DNA of 64,000 nucleotides from Cyclaneusma minus (Eukaryota > Ascomycota > Leotiomycetes > Marthamycetales > Marthamycetaceae): positions 124,001 to 188,000 of the forward strand of contig JAKZHN010000005.1 in the NCBI GenBank assembly GCA_037179335.1, written 5' to 3'. A program made the translations under genes and the position numbers. The notes below the pieces were generated by a model that was not told where the DNA came from, did no database searches, and saw nothing but the letters and a program-made list of their open reading frames with translations. Positions 31,729-42,877 of the stretch are shown one piece after another (the stretch's first letter is position 1; each line of letters begins with the position of its first letter).

Positions 31729-33282
31729 TCTTGCCGTATATCCATCATCACAATGGTTGGGTCTGAGAAGAAGCTGTGGCTTAGAGTGACAGCATTCCGA
31801 TCGTAAGGCTGTAACAGAGGAAGCAGAGACGAACAATTCTAAACAAGGCAGCCAACAATGTGGAACTGATGCTTGACACCAGATCCTATTGAGCCAGCTA
31901 TGTCTGAAGGTTGTTGGCAATCGGTCTCGGCGACGTGCTACAAGCTCTCCGGCAGCTTCTGTGATCGAGGTTGCAAGGTGAAACGATGAAGAACAGACGC
32001 AAGATGGCTAAGCAGCAGGACGGCCCAGCAATGAGTGGGAACTTGCGACGCACAAGATCTGAGGGAGTTGCAACGAGCAGTCAAGATAAACTTGAGCAGA
32101 GAGCCCAAGAAAAGACGTCAAACATGGGATGTTCTGTGGCCGCGTGTACTGTGCGAGAAGAGGCAGCATAGAAAAGACAGCGTGTGGGGGAATTCGTAAA
32201 GAGAGGGGCGGCAAAGAGAAAAAAGGTGTGGAGTGAGTAAGAAAGTGGGAAGGCTTCACATTCTCCTACCGGGCGTGCAGTTGGAGCCTGGGGCGACGGT
32301 CAACGGAGTCTTCCAGAGGGCTCAGCGGGCTGTGATTGTGAGCAAGACATGGAGAGCAAAAATGGTGGCGGAGGTGCTGCTCTTGTTCAGATGGAACATT
32401 GATGAGGGGGTTGAAGAGAGGGGGTGATATTTTCGGCGGCTGCATGCTTGGTGGTCCGTGCGGTGCCAGCGCCCTGGTCTTCGTGCTCCGCTATCAAAAA
32501 CGCCTCTTCGGTTTTTCAGTTCCCTCAGCCGCCCTCTCGTCCATCACAGCATCGTATATCAAACTCGAGAGTGCCACATTCATTGACAGCCATTGGAGAC
32601 GACACGTGTCTGCCACCTCCCTCTGATATCCATCTTTGAACGAGCGGCGCAGCCCTGCGCCCAGTCGCATCGATGATCGATCGGAGTGGTGGCTCGGCCT
32701 TTCCTTTGCCGCCCCCCTCCCCCACTCTGGAACCAGATCAGGAGAGCTGTCATACATGGGGTTCATCCCATCGGTTTTGTAGCCTTATCGCCTTCTTCTT
32801 GCCCGGTTAGAGCGGCGCGTCCTGCCATCCAAAAACACTCTCCGGCATATCAATATTGCTACGGCAGACGCCTCCCTTGGCTGGGATATCATTCAGGGCA
32901 CAGCATCAGTGAGCCTCGGCCTTTAGCTGCCGCCTACGCTCCCTGGCATCCCCAAGGCGCATTCTAGGTATTTGCCCTATGAATGCCTCCCGTTGGGCTC
33001 CTGTAGCAGGCACTCGGAGCATCATATCTGGCGACGCCTCATCGGTGAGTAGGTACTCTTTCCCGCTCTGCTGCGGCCTGGTGAGCAATCAGCCACCTGT
33101 ATTTCTTCCTTCTCCTCGTACCCACGCTGGCAAAGGCTCAGCCTTGTAGCCTCTTTCCACGATTAAAGTCATTTAGCAAGCTTGGTTTCCTGTTCCTTCT
33201 TCTTCTTGGCCCTGTTATGACCATTCTCATTCTTCATGTATACTCAGTTGTTCATTGAGCCAAGCTCTTAAAATCATCCAAC
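31729..33282. other. Intergenic between divergent genes
   Basis: About 1.5 kb of upstream DNA shared by the minus-strand unknown gene and the phosphate transporter gene. The final 200 bp are pyrimidine-rich leader (CTTCTTCTTGGCC). Short open frames on both strands overlap and show no motifs, so no gene is called. Confidence 0.4.
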
Positions 33283-35386
33283 ATGAAGATCTGGATCAAT
33301 CCGGTCGTACCGGGGCAGGCTTTCCAGGCAAGTCTCCCTCTCAGACCTAATTCTAGCATGGTGGCAGTCGACTGAGTTTCTTTAGCATCCCAATGCCAAG
33401 TCTCAGGAGATCAGGCGCAAAGCAATTTGTTACAACCTCGACAAAAAAGGCTTCGACTGGTTGGTCTGGTTTGTGGCCGGATCTGGCTTCTTCACCGACT
33501 CATACAACCTATTTGCAACCAATGTTATTCTGCCTGCGCTAGCCTACGTCTACTGGCCATGCGATACATCGGGACAGAAAGAAACAGACATCAATCTGGT
33601 CACATTGGTCGGCTCCATTATTGGGCAACTACTTTTCGGCTATTTCGCCGATAAATACGGTCGACGAAAGTTATATGGACTCGAGTTGATTTTCGTCATT
33701 TTTGGGACCCTTGGTCTGACCTCAGCGTCGTCGGGCTTTGGAAATTCCATGTCAATTTTTGGGTGGCTCATATGGTGGAGACTATTCGTGGGCATCGGTA
33801 TTGGAGCAGAATACCCCTTATCCGCTGTCATCACTTCTGAATTTGCTCCTACGCAATCCCGAGCTCGCATGATGGCAGCTGTCTTTTTGGCCCAGCCTAT
33901 GGGCCAGCTTGTCGCCTCAGCCGTCGCGTTGATCATCATGGTGACTTACGGCAAACAACTTCAAGATCTGAAGCCACAATCCCCCGAGTCAAAAGAGGTC
34001 GTGGATACTATGTGGCGAATCATAGTTGGGGTGGGAGCTGTCCCAGCTTTCGTTGCCATTCTCTTTCGACTGACGATTCCTGAATCACCGAGGTTCACTT
34101 TGGATGTCAACGGAAACGGAAAGCAAGCTGTCCTTGATACCCAAATGTACCTAGAGCAATCTGCACCGGAAGATCAGGAGCTCGTCGATCTTGCAGACTC
34201 CGACTCCGACGACGCAGAATCCATGTCACATTCATCTCAGATCCAACAAGTCCAGCCGCCAGCCGAGACTCTCACAGCCCATTATTCGTTTCACGGGGAT
34301 GGTGTTGCAGAGCGCCGCCAGTCATTCTCGACGCCAAATGGTCATCCAAATGATGTTCACCATGATGAGCCACAGAGAACCGCTCCACAGTTTTCTAGGG
34401 AAGACATGAAGCGATACTTCTACCAAGAGGGAAACTGGCGCTATGTAGCCGGGACCTCGCTTTGCTGGTTTCTTTTCGACTTTGCATACTACGGCCTGGG
34501 TATCAACAGCCCCGGCACCATCGAGTCCATCTGGGCGTCCTCGCCCCCTCCAAGCTCAAACCTCACATCCCTTGCACAAGACTTTCCACAATGCTTCAAC
34601 ATCACTTCGCCACCCAGCAACACATCACTTCCATATTGGGCAAATCCCTACAACCCACACCAACAAATCTACGACGTCCTCTACTACGACAACCGAAACT
34701 CCATAATCACCGTTGCCATCGGCTCCGTCCTCGGCAGTCTCATCCTCATCAAAACCATCGACTACGTCCCCCGCAAAGCCCTCCTCACCTGGTCCTTCTT
34801 CAGCCTCTTCATCCTCTTCACCGTCATCGGCGGATCCTTTTTCGGCGTCTACGAAACCAACTTGCACGCGATCACCATCACGCTTTACGTACTCTGCCAA
34901 CTGCTATTCAACCTCGGACCCAATGCCCTCACTTTCATTATTCCAGGAGAGCTGTTTCCTACGAGATATAGAGCTACTTGTTATGGCATTGCTGCGGCGA
35001 GCGGAAAGCTGGGTAGTGTGATTGTGCAGGCGTTCTTGCCTGCGAGGAGTATTCATTGGAATAGTCCGGGGAGCAAGAGCTTGGGCTGGATTTTGATTGG
35101 GTTTGCGTTTGCCATGTTACTCGGGGCGGTGCTGAGTTGGGCGTGGGTGCCGGATGTGCAGTGGCCGAGAGGGTACGTTGGTGCTGGTGGTGTGGCAGCG
35201 AATGAGGCGGCAATGGCTGGGGAGAATGATGGGGGCAGGAAGGAAAAGAGACGCATTCTGGGTTACAAGATCCCGAGCAAGACGTTGGAGGAGCTGGCGA
35301 AGGGGAGGGAGGGGGAGTGGAAAGCTGGAGATTCGACGAGGACCGAGGGGTTGTCGAGAAGGTGGTGGCAGAGCAAACATCCGTAA
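33283..35386 (+). CDS. Inorganic phosphate:H+ symporter, MFS (PHS family)
   Basis: Two exons: 33283-33327 and 33386-35386; 681 aa. The 58-nt intron starts GCAAGT after CAG, a GC-AG intron; no GT donor keeps frame. Twelve membrane segments are predicted in two halves. Family features: GFFTDSYNLFATN in TM1, GYFADKYGRRKLYG in the first loop, GIGIGAEYPLSAVITSEFAP in TM4 (the Pho84 group has GGDYPLS here), and a C-terminal-half segment ELFPTRYRATCYGIAAASGK. The central cytoplasmic loop is large (about 100 residues, acidic SDSDDAES) and an external loop rich in Ser/Asn/Pro lies at about 400-440. It should take up phosphate, or possibly a phosphate ester such as glycerophosphoinositol, at the plasma membrane. 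Confidence 0.88.
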
Positions 35387-36179
35387 GGGACGTTTCGAGA
35401 TGCATTTCAACTTGGTTAGCGGTCATGTTTAGAATAGGGGCTGCTTGTGCGCTTGTTCGGAAGGATACCATGTTTGCGCGGCGTTTATCTCCCTACGGTA
35501 TTACTCTGGTAAGATCGATCTCGAGTCCTCCTGCCTGCGATAGAGTTCATATCTTATCAAAGTGTTGAAAATATTGGCCCCAGCATCTCTCTCCAGGTGC
35601 AAGAACCATCCTGATCACGTGCATGTGTCCCCGAGAAATCTTGGTGGAGTCATGTGATCAGAGGGAAGAGGGAGAAGTGGAGAGAGAAGCGGGGAGGAGA
35701 GAAGACAAGCAATCTCGAGCGAGAAAGAAGTTTGAGTTAAAACGAAACGATCCAAGCATGTCAGTCAGTCCGTCTGGTCATGTGCTTCGTCATTTGTTGG
35801 ACAGCTCTTGAAAGTTGGAAATCAAGATTTCCTGGAATGAAAAGCAAAAAGAAACAAAAATAAGCCATGGGTCGAACCTGAACAGTCTTCTGGAAGGCCA
35901 AACCCCACTACATTCTTACGAACCGTGGCACCCTTTGCAACCAGAAGGCGTTTAGTAAACAGTGGGTTTTCCCATTGCACCATGAACTTGTTAATATGTA
36001 GTTGGGATTTGGGAAACATAACCTGCATGTGGCTTGACTTTCTGAAATTCAGGGACATGGTGTTACAGCCAATGGACGAATGTAGATTGACCGCAAATGC
36101 ATGAGCATATGGCTTTCCGCTATTATCTTGGGTTGAGCGGGGACCAAAGTTATAGCGCCTGGGAAGGTATTCGTCTCTC
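35387..36179. other. Intergenic between convergent genes
   Basis: This is the 3' space of the transporter and the dehydrogenase. On the minus strand around 35870-35945 the sequence has GCCACGG and CCATGGC ends and GGTTCGACCC, which superficially recall a tRNA. The T-arm cannot form, so no RNA gene is called. Confidence 0.4.
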
Positions 36180-37599
36180 TTAGGACATCCTGCTAGGTCT
36201 TATCCCCAGCCCAGACTTCTCGTATCCCATATCCATCATTTCCATCTGAGCAATCGAATCCTTCGCATCCACCCAAACGCCCGACCCCTTCCTCCCCTTG
36301 ATACGATTCACAAACTCATCTAGCATATATCCATAAGTCGACTTACCCAGAAGCGTCTGGCCACTCTGTGCTTCCTCCCATTCAGCCGTATAAGCCTTCT
36401 TGCTTTCCTTCACCTGCCATTTCCTCACCACCTGTTCCGTGCCCGTCTTCACAACCACATGATCCTCCACAACATCAATACGATGCCAAAACATCGGCGA
36501 AATCATGTTCCAAATCATCACCGTCCTTACCATTTTATGCTCTTCCCCCTCCCCAACACTCCCATCCTGCACCACAACATCTTTATGCACCACCCTCGTC
36601 ACCGGCGCCAAAGTTCTCGGCAGTATATCCGTAAGCCAAGCAAGCGACCACCAATTCGGCGCCCTCGCCGCCAAATCCGCCAAAATACTCCCCGTCTTCC
36701 CTTCCGAAAACCTGAACACCGCTTCCATCGCCTCATCCACCTTTCCCTCCGCCGCCTTCGCCTTCGAAAGCCTCGGTATCGCCTCCACGCACTCTTCCGG
36801 CTCCTCGCCAAAAATATCGCGAAGGAATCGACAAAGGTAAGTACCCAAGTCCATAAAGACGCCGCCGGAGAGCGAATAGTTCCAGCGGATGTCGCTGTCG
36901 TTGAAATAACCGATTGGGAGGATCTGGGTTGAGAAGACGTGGGAGATGGAGGGGCGGTCGAGGAGCGAGAGTAAGAGCTGATAGGCGGGGTGGAAGCGGC
37001 TGTGGAAGGCTTCGAGGAGAATTGGGGGGTGTGGGTTTGTGGGGGTGGGGGTTAGGAGTGGGCTGTTGAAGAGAAGGCGTGCTTCGGAGGCGTTGGTGAC
37101 GGAGGGTTTTTCGAGGAGGACGTGCTTGCCGGCTTGGAGGGATTTAAGTGCCCATTCGCAATGCAGGCCTAAAGGGAGGGGGATGTAGATGGCATCGATG
37201 GATGGGTCCGTGACAAGGTCTTTTGGATGGTTGTTAGGCATTAATCAATATGACAGCTGATATGAGCGATATTACCGTCATAGGATTTATGCACAATTGG
37301 AATGCCGTGCTTCTTTGCATATAATGCTGCCTTTTCGGGATCACGTGCTGCGATGGCGGCGACTATAACATCCGAGTTCCCCTTTGCGGGAGCGATGACT
37401 GCTAGTGGACTGGGGATCAGTCACGGTCAATCAGCGATGAATCAAACATGAGAGAGATGTGTTGGATACTCTATGGGGGGCCTTACGCAATCACCGAACA
37501 GCCAAGCAATCCTATGCGGATAGCATCTGAGGACTTGGGCAGCTCTTTTGGATTAAAGAGCGAATAATTGCGGCGGATGAGCCCAATCAAAGACGCCAT
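36180..37599 (-). CDS. Gfo/Idh/MocA oxidoreductase (dihydrodiol/xylose dehydrogenase-like)
   Basis: Three exons: 37599-37487, 37409-37276 and 37219-36180; 428 aa. The second exon starts after CCCCAG, which restores the family sequence IAPLAVIAPAK. The N-terminal Rossmann domain opens with RIGLLGCSVIAP and the NAD(P) strand VAAIAARDPEKA. The family hallmark EKP (Glu119-Lys120-Pro121 in HVLLEKPS) supplies the catalytic lysine. C-terminally, WNYSLSGGVFMDLGTYLCRF and EAFHSRFHP belong to the substrate barrel, as in trans-dihydrodiol dehydrogenases and fungal NADP D-xylose dehydrogenases. It probably oxidises a cyclic polyol or aldose with NADP+ in the cytosol; the actual substrate is unknown. Confidence 0.88.
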
Positions 37600-38317
37600 G
37601 GCGACGAAGTGAGAGTTGTTGAATGTCGTTAAGAGTTAAAGAAATGGAACTGTTTTGAGGTCTTGTAACGGAAGTTTTGAGGACTTGACATCGCGGGTCT
37701 GACAGGATCTTATATTGGAATTGGTCTGCGGTGGTAGGCGGTTAGAGGCGGCCGGCAACATCTGTGGTTGCGATTGGGTGAAGCAAACGACGTTTCATCT
37801 GGTTGGACAAACATCCGAGACTTCCCTAGTCGGGAACACGACCTCGAGTATGCGCGTCCAAACACTCAAGATGTCTCCTCTTTGAGCATTCCACCGTCGA
37901 TAGAAGACTTTTATAAGAGCACCACCAAGTCAGCGACATGGAAATAAGACGCATTAAAAAGCTTCAGCATTCAGAAGCCACTTCCATCCTAGTGGAACTG
38001 ACCATCGCGGAACAGAGCCACTCGGTGATCTGTCCGACCGAATTCAAGGTTGTCATCTGATGACTCTACTGATGTAGGCAGGACTTTTCTCTTGTTTGTT
38101 ATCGTCTGAGAATGGTAGGCGAATGGGGAGAGGTTGCAGAAAATAGACTTACTTGGCATACTCTATTGGACATTGGCCAAAGTCTCTCTCTTCCGGCGAA
38201 CCTTCTCCGCGTGCCCTCACCCCTTCGCGTACATATCAGGCTCCGCCTCTGGAGTGTTCTCCGTTCTCGTTTTATGTCCTTTCCGTCAGCCACTACCTTT
38301 TCTCAATCGATCCCGAT
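37600..38317. other. Divergent promoter region
   Basis: This is the upstream region of the dehydrogenase (minus) and of the small protein gene at 38318 (plus). I see no gene, repeat or clear factor site. Confidence 0.4.
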
Positions 38318-38949
38318 ATGGCACCATTGAAGAACAGTCTCGGAAGAATCTACACCTTCAAAAGCGTCGAAGAATGCAATGAACTGGGTATCGCTTCAGA
38401 CATTATTACCGAAGATGCGCGGCGCCACATGGTCCTGGTAGTGAACTTGGAGCCCGCGAAGACTAAAAGGGGTTACGTGAGAGTCATGGCTGTATGTATC
38501 TCGAAATCTGAAGGCCGTGAATAGAGGCCTAATTTTCGCAGATCACTTCAAAGGTAACCGATGACGGCGAATACCTCCCTATCCGTCCTACACCGAAGAA
38601 AGGTTACGATATTCAACTTCGACTGCGGAACGAGTGGGAGTGGCAGTACGGCGGTGCCAAAATGTCACGACATTCGTATTTGAGAATCGACTCGTACATG
38701 GAGGTTCCGATTCAGATGTTGAACGCGGCCAAGGATCGTGGGGGCGAGCCTTTGATGATATTCCCGAAACATCAAGGGGGGCTGAAGGAGCTCCAAGACT
38801 ACCTCCGACGTCGTGAGCAAAAGCGGCTTCGAAAGAAGGAGGATCAGGAGCCGTGTCAGATGAATGCGAATGAAAACCAGTCTTGGGGTGACCGATGGTT
38901 GCAATTTATTGCTGGATGGAGGGTGGAGAGTAAGACTGAGAAGAGTTGA
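38318..38949 (+). CDS. Small protein with possible PemK/MazF-like barrel
   Basis: Two exons: 38318-38491 and 38542-38949; 193 aa. I do not recognise a named family. Residues ~8-62 follow the pattern of a PemK/MazF-type SH3-like barrel: GRIYTF, then RRHMVLVVNLEP, then GYVRVMAITS. Near residue 100-115, SRHSYLRIDSYMEVPIQML fits the later strand of that fold. The C-terminal third is charged and helical (LRRREQKRLRKKEDQEP) with a Trp-rich end. In bacteria this fold includes RNA-cleaving toxins, but many relatives are not toxins. Nothing here shows catalytic competence or an antitoxin partner, so the fold call is tentative. The gene structure itself is well supported. Confidence 0.65.
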
Positions 38950-39529
38950 AGGCCACACTTGGGACAGCCGCTTCCATTCTTCTCGTCGAAAAACCAGATC
39001 AGCTTGGAACTTTAGGGGATAACGGGAAGATATGAAATTGATTATAGTGAACAGACGTCTTCTAGGACAATAATTTCGTCGTAAGAAGCATGGGGAGTCT
39101 TATCTCTTGTTTCAAGAACGCCGCCGAAATCGAATGGAAAACTTTTCCCCAATTCTCTAGAGTCGCGGTCTGCCCATTTGCGATATCGAGAAAAGATTGA
39201 AAACAAAGAAAAAGAGAGCAAACTAGCTCCTGGGCGAAGCAATGTTCCCATGAAAAGTTCGACACACATGGGAGAAGAGAGCGAAGGGGGAAAGGATGTC
39301 GCTGAGGCTTGCTTACTAAGATTCCGAGGCTCGGCATGACGTCTCTGGAGAGCTCGGAAGCTCCCTCCAGTCCAGCATCAACATCCCCAAGCCAGGACAG
39401 GTCCAGAAAACAGCTCTCAATTCATGTAACGCCACTTACATGTAATAGTGTGCCTCATTGCAAAACTGCAGCTTAAGTCAATATTTCCATCCCCCCCCCC
39501 CTCAATCTCTCCTTTCACAAACCCACAAA
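38950..39529. other. Intergenic before HTD2
   Basis: No gene supported. A run of ten or more C residues at 39491-39501 lies 29 bp before the HTD2 start. An imperfect repeat of CATGTAA occurs near 39424 and 39437. Confidence 0.4.
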
Positions 39530-40630
39530 ATGTCGCGTCTCCTCCACCGCCGCCTCTACTCAACCTCCTCCACATCCGCACCATCCGTCGCACAGCGATT
39601 CCTCACAGAAACCCAAGCCCGCCCTCCTCTCACCCAAACCCAGCTTCTCGACGCAACCCAGCTCCAACGCTTCGCAGCAACGCTTTCGGTCTGGCCCTCC
39701 CCACACAATCACCCCTCCCTCTCCCTCGCCCGCTCTACACCCAAGACCGGAACGCCGTTACCGCCTGCATACCACCTAGCGTATTTCGCGCCATCTCAAT
39801 TGGAACATGAGTTGGGGAATGATGGAACGGATACGAGTTTCAGTCCACCGACTCCGTTTACGAGACGGATGTGGGCGGGTGGGGAAGTCGAGTGGCTGGA
39901 TGGAAAGGATGGCGGAGATGGGGGATTGAGGGTAGGGCAGACGGTAAAGGAGTTTACGAGGCTGGTGAGTGCTGAGGGGAAGGTTACAAGGAGGGGGGAG
40001 GAGATGGTTGTTGTGGGGGTCGAGAAGAAGTATTCGATTTTGGGTGAGGAAGGGGAGGAGAGGGGTGGTGGGCTGGTTGATCGACGGTATGTATTGTCCT
40101 TGTTCAGAATCGCCATCTCGCCCAAATGTTTTCGGACTTTGCGCAATGGTTCGATTCGGGATCGAAAGGCTAATGAGCGTTGCAACTACAGGAATTGGAT
40201 ATTTCGTCCCGCACTCGACCTCCTCAACCCACCACCCATCGCCCCTCCTCCCTCCACCCAGCAAACCACCCCTACCTCCGGCTCCCACACTCTCGATCTC
40301 GTACAAACACCCGTGACGCTATTCCGTTTCTCAGCATTAACATTCAACGCGCACAAAATCCACTATTCGAAAGAATGGTGTCGAGAAGTCGAAGGACATC
40401 GGAATATCGTTGTACATGGCCCCTTGAATTTATTGATGATGATTGATTTCTGGCGCGCCACATACAGCAGCGAGAAGATCAAGAAGATAGCATATAGAGC
40501 GACAGGACCGCTTTATGCGGGCGAGCCATATAGGATTGTTTTGGATGAATTGAAGGATAAGAAGACGGATGTTAGGATTGTGGATGCTTGGGGGAGTGTG
40601 GGTATGAAAGGGATTATTGAAAGTTATTGA
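39530..40630 (+). CDS. HTD2: Mitochondrial 3-hydroxyacyl-thioester dehydratase type 2
   Basis: Two exons: 39530-40086 and 40192-40630; 331 aa. The first ~25 residues (MSRLLHRRLYSTSSTSAPSV) are a clear mitochondrial presequence. The family signatures PFTRRMWAGGEVEW and FSALTFNAHKIHYSKEW followed by HGPLNLL are present. The latter holds the hotdog-fold hydratase motif with its Asn/His region. Htd2 dehydrates 3-hydroxyacyl-ACP in mitochondrial fatty acid synthesis (type II), which feeds lipoic acid. The 105-nt intron (GTATGT to CTACAG) is a multiple of three without an in-frame stop, so retention would insert 35 residues. Splicing is favoured because it joins DRR to NWIFRP. Confidence 0.87.
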   Translation: MSRLLHRRLYSTSSTSAPSVAQRFLTETQARPPLTQTQLLDATQLQRFAATLSVWPSPHNHPSLSLARSTPKTGTPLPPAYHLAYFAPSQLEHELGNDGTDTSFSPPTPFTRRMWAGGEVEWLDGKDGGDGGLRVGQTVKEFTRLVSAEGKVTRRGEEMVVVGVEKKYSILGEEGEERGGGLVDRRYVLSLFRIAISPKCFRTLRNGSIRDRKANERCNYRNWIFRPALDLLNPPPIAPPPSTQQTTPTSGSHTLDLVQTPVTLFRFSALTFNAHKIHYSKEWCREVEGHRNIVVHGPLNLLMMIDFWRATYSSEKIKKIAYRATGPLYAGEPYRIVLDELKDKKTDVRIVDAWGSVGMKGIIESY

Positions 40631-41341
40631 TGTTCACCCTGATCCAAGAAAAAATGCGATTGTCTTGCTTCGATTCTACTCGAGATTTCGAAGACTGGAG
40701 ACAATGAATATTCTTGCTCAACGTGGAATTCTTACCCCCGAACCAGCAGCCTAGACTGGATGGGTTTAGCATTTTACGCTGGTGAAGACTTCCCAGCGCA
40801 TGGTCACTGACTGAGACTTTGAAGCTTTCGTAATGATGGATACGGGTTTCGGTAAGCTGAGGGAAAGATTGGGATACAGGCTACACCGCTGATTAACCCA
40901 CTCCCAGACAGCCCCATGACCTCTCGGAGACCCGCTCTGAGACACCCTCTGCGACCCTCTAGGAGACCCCTCTCGAGACCCCTCTCGAGACCCGCTAAGA
41001 TGCTCTTCCGCGACGGCTCTGCTGAACGCGTCATTTCATCTCGCAATGCTCTCCTTCCTCCATCTTCGAGGTTACCTCTTCGACCCACCCATGCCAGGCG
41101 GCTCCCGCTCATCATTTCAGATCAACCTCATCGCCCGAACCCACCACATCTGGCCACAGAATACTTGGCAGCTCCCTCGCCATGCTCTCACCGGCATCAC
41201 AGTTTCCGCCCAAGCCCATGGATCTATGACCATGTCTTCTATCGAGGTGGCCCTTGCGGTTAGATTTCCTCGATTTACCGTGTGCAGATTGTGTCGTGTC
41301 GTTTGTGAGGGAAGCATAGTACCTCCTCGGAAAGAACGTAT
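40631..41341. other. Intergenic with short tandem repeat
   Basis: Around 40918-40998 a degenerate minisatellite repeats GAGACCC(C/G)CTCT about six times. No gene supported. The Ser/Pro/His-rich open frames over it are repeat translation. Confidence 0.45.
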
Positions 41342-42349
41342 TCAGTAACATCTCACTAATATATCGCAGCTGGGTACGTCTTTCTCATCGCCGCTGTTAG
41401 AGTAAAGAGACCCGAAATCGAAAAAGTCCACCTCAACTTTCACAGGCCCGTCTTTCCCTCGACAGCGTGCCACTAGAGCCTTCACTTCACTCTCTATCCC
41501 CGCATCAAGTTCCACTTTCTGCGCAGCGCGTTTCTGGGCCCGTCCATCTTTCGCCTGATTGACGGCTCTAATCTCGCGCTCTTTGGAGACTCTCTCTTCG
41601 GCTCGCCGAGCGGCTTCGTCTTCGCGTTTGTTCTTGGAATCCGAATGAGACGCTTTGTGACGATGTCGCCGAGACTTTTCGATGTTAAGTTCCATCTCCC
41701 TGTGCTTTTCTTCCTCAAGGTAAATTTGCTCTCTTGACTTGGGTTTGGAGATTTTGCGACTTGGTATGGGTTCTCGAGAGGGGTCTTCTCGTTCATCGTA
41801 ATCTCGATCAACAGCGCCGCTTTCGGAGAACAGTATGGAGATGATGTCTGTGGTAGCTAGTTGGGAGAGTTAGAAACTGCAATTCGAGTCGCACGTGACG
41901 GGAGAAGAGGGAAGGAGTTTACCATATTCCGAGGCTTCTGCCTTGAGATCTTGCCACGTGCTCGTCACTGTTTTCCTCCACGAATTCGCCTTCATAAGCC
42001 AGGAGTGGGGCTCGGCTACTGGAAGTACGAGGATCTCGGCGTGTTTTGTCGTCTTGGTGGGTTCTCGCCAGTGAGGATTGTTGCTGTCCCTTGATAATAT
42101 CCACCCCCAAACTAGCATTGCCGTACTCATGTATAATATGAAAACCCAGTCTCGTTTCTTTCGCTGCTGGCCAATCCCTTCCTCGATTTCTTCCACAACA
42201 TCTGAGACCGATATTGTGTCATTACCGGTTACTGTTCTGTTCGCTGTTGGGTCGCAGTTCTCTATTAGGTCGCAGTTCTCTGGTTTCTTTGCCATCCGCC
42301 GGCAGACCCAAATGACACCTAGCCATATTATCACGGTGCCGAAATCCAT
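41342..42349 (-). CDS. Two-TM protein with charged coiled-coil tail, unknown
   Basis: Two exons: 42349-41923 and 41856-41342; 313 aa. The start is the first ATG in frame (MDFGTVIIWLGVIWVCRRM). Upstream in-frame codons contain no ATG. TM1 is residues ~3-14 and TM2 ~65-82 (WVFILYMSTAMLVWGWIL). Between them is a short acidic loop. The second half is hydrophilic, with a long Arg/Lys/Glu helix (EEEKHREMELNIEKSRRHRH, REDEAARRAEERVSKEREIR) and an acidic C-terminus. I do not recognise a family. The topology would put the charged helix on one side of an internal membrane. Confidence 0.6.
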
Positions 42350-42877
42350 GATTCCTGGAGTCTTATCTTGGATGATGTTCCGATTCTTGCCCTTTTTTTT
42401 CTTTCGCAATGAGGTGAAGTGCAGCAAGTTGTGGTCTCGGCGCTTGTGAGGGATTGGGGGCCTTTGTCTCGTTAGTTAACACTTCGTAACCGCTGCTTTC
42501 GGTGTAACACGAGGATCAAGGGTGGGAATGTACACGAAAACGAAAGGGTTGGTACAGCTGCTGCAGTGCTGATACTAAATTTATTCGGAGCTGAAGATGG
42601 AATTTATAACTGCTCCTTCACTTCAGAAACCTTCCTCGGGGGCTGCGTCGGAAAACCCTACGGTATCTCTGATCAAACCTCCGTATGAGTAATTACAGCA
42701 GATGGGATTGCTTGTGACGCACACAGAGAAATTCCAATGACCTTCCTACTCGGAAGTACTCGTTGTTTCTGATTTCAGGATCACATACATAGACGCAGTG
42801 CATCAGTACAAGCGTTTTGTTCGTAATTACAGGTATCATGCTTCTTGTGACCGTAGCCATTACAACTCCGGGCGTTT
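42350..42877. other. Intergenic, two-TM gene promoter and RING gene 3' end
   Basis: About 530 bp with the 5' flank of the two-TM gene and the 3' region of the RING gene. Nothing else recognised. Confidence 0.4.

Noticed and set aside
35870..35945. tRNA-like sequence on the minus strand
   Set aside because: Acceptor-like ends pair at six of seven positions, but there is no T-stem and the D and anticodon arms do not fold.
37219..37241. Start of the dehydrogenase at an internal Met (MPNNHPKD)
   Set aside because: That Met lies in the second intron. Upstream exons restore the Rossmann motif in frame.
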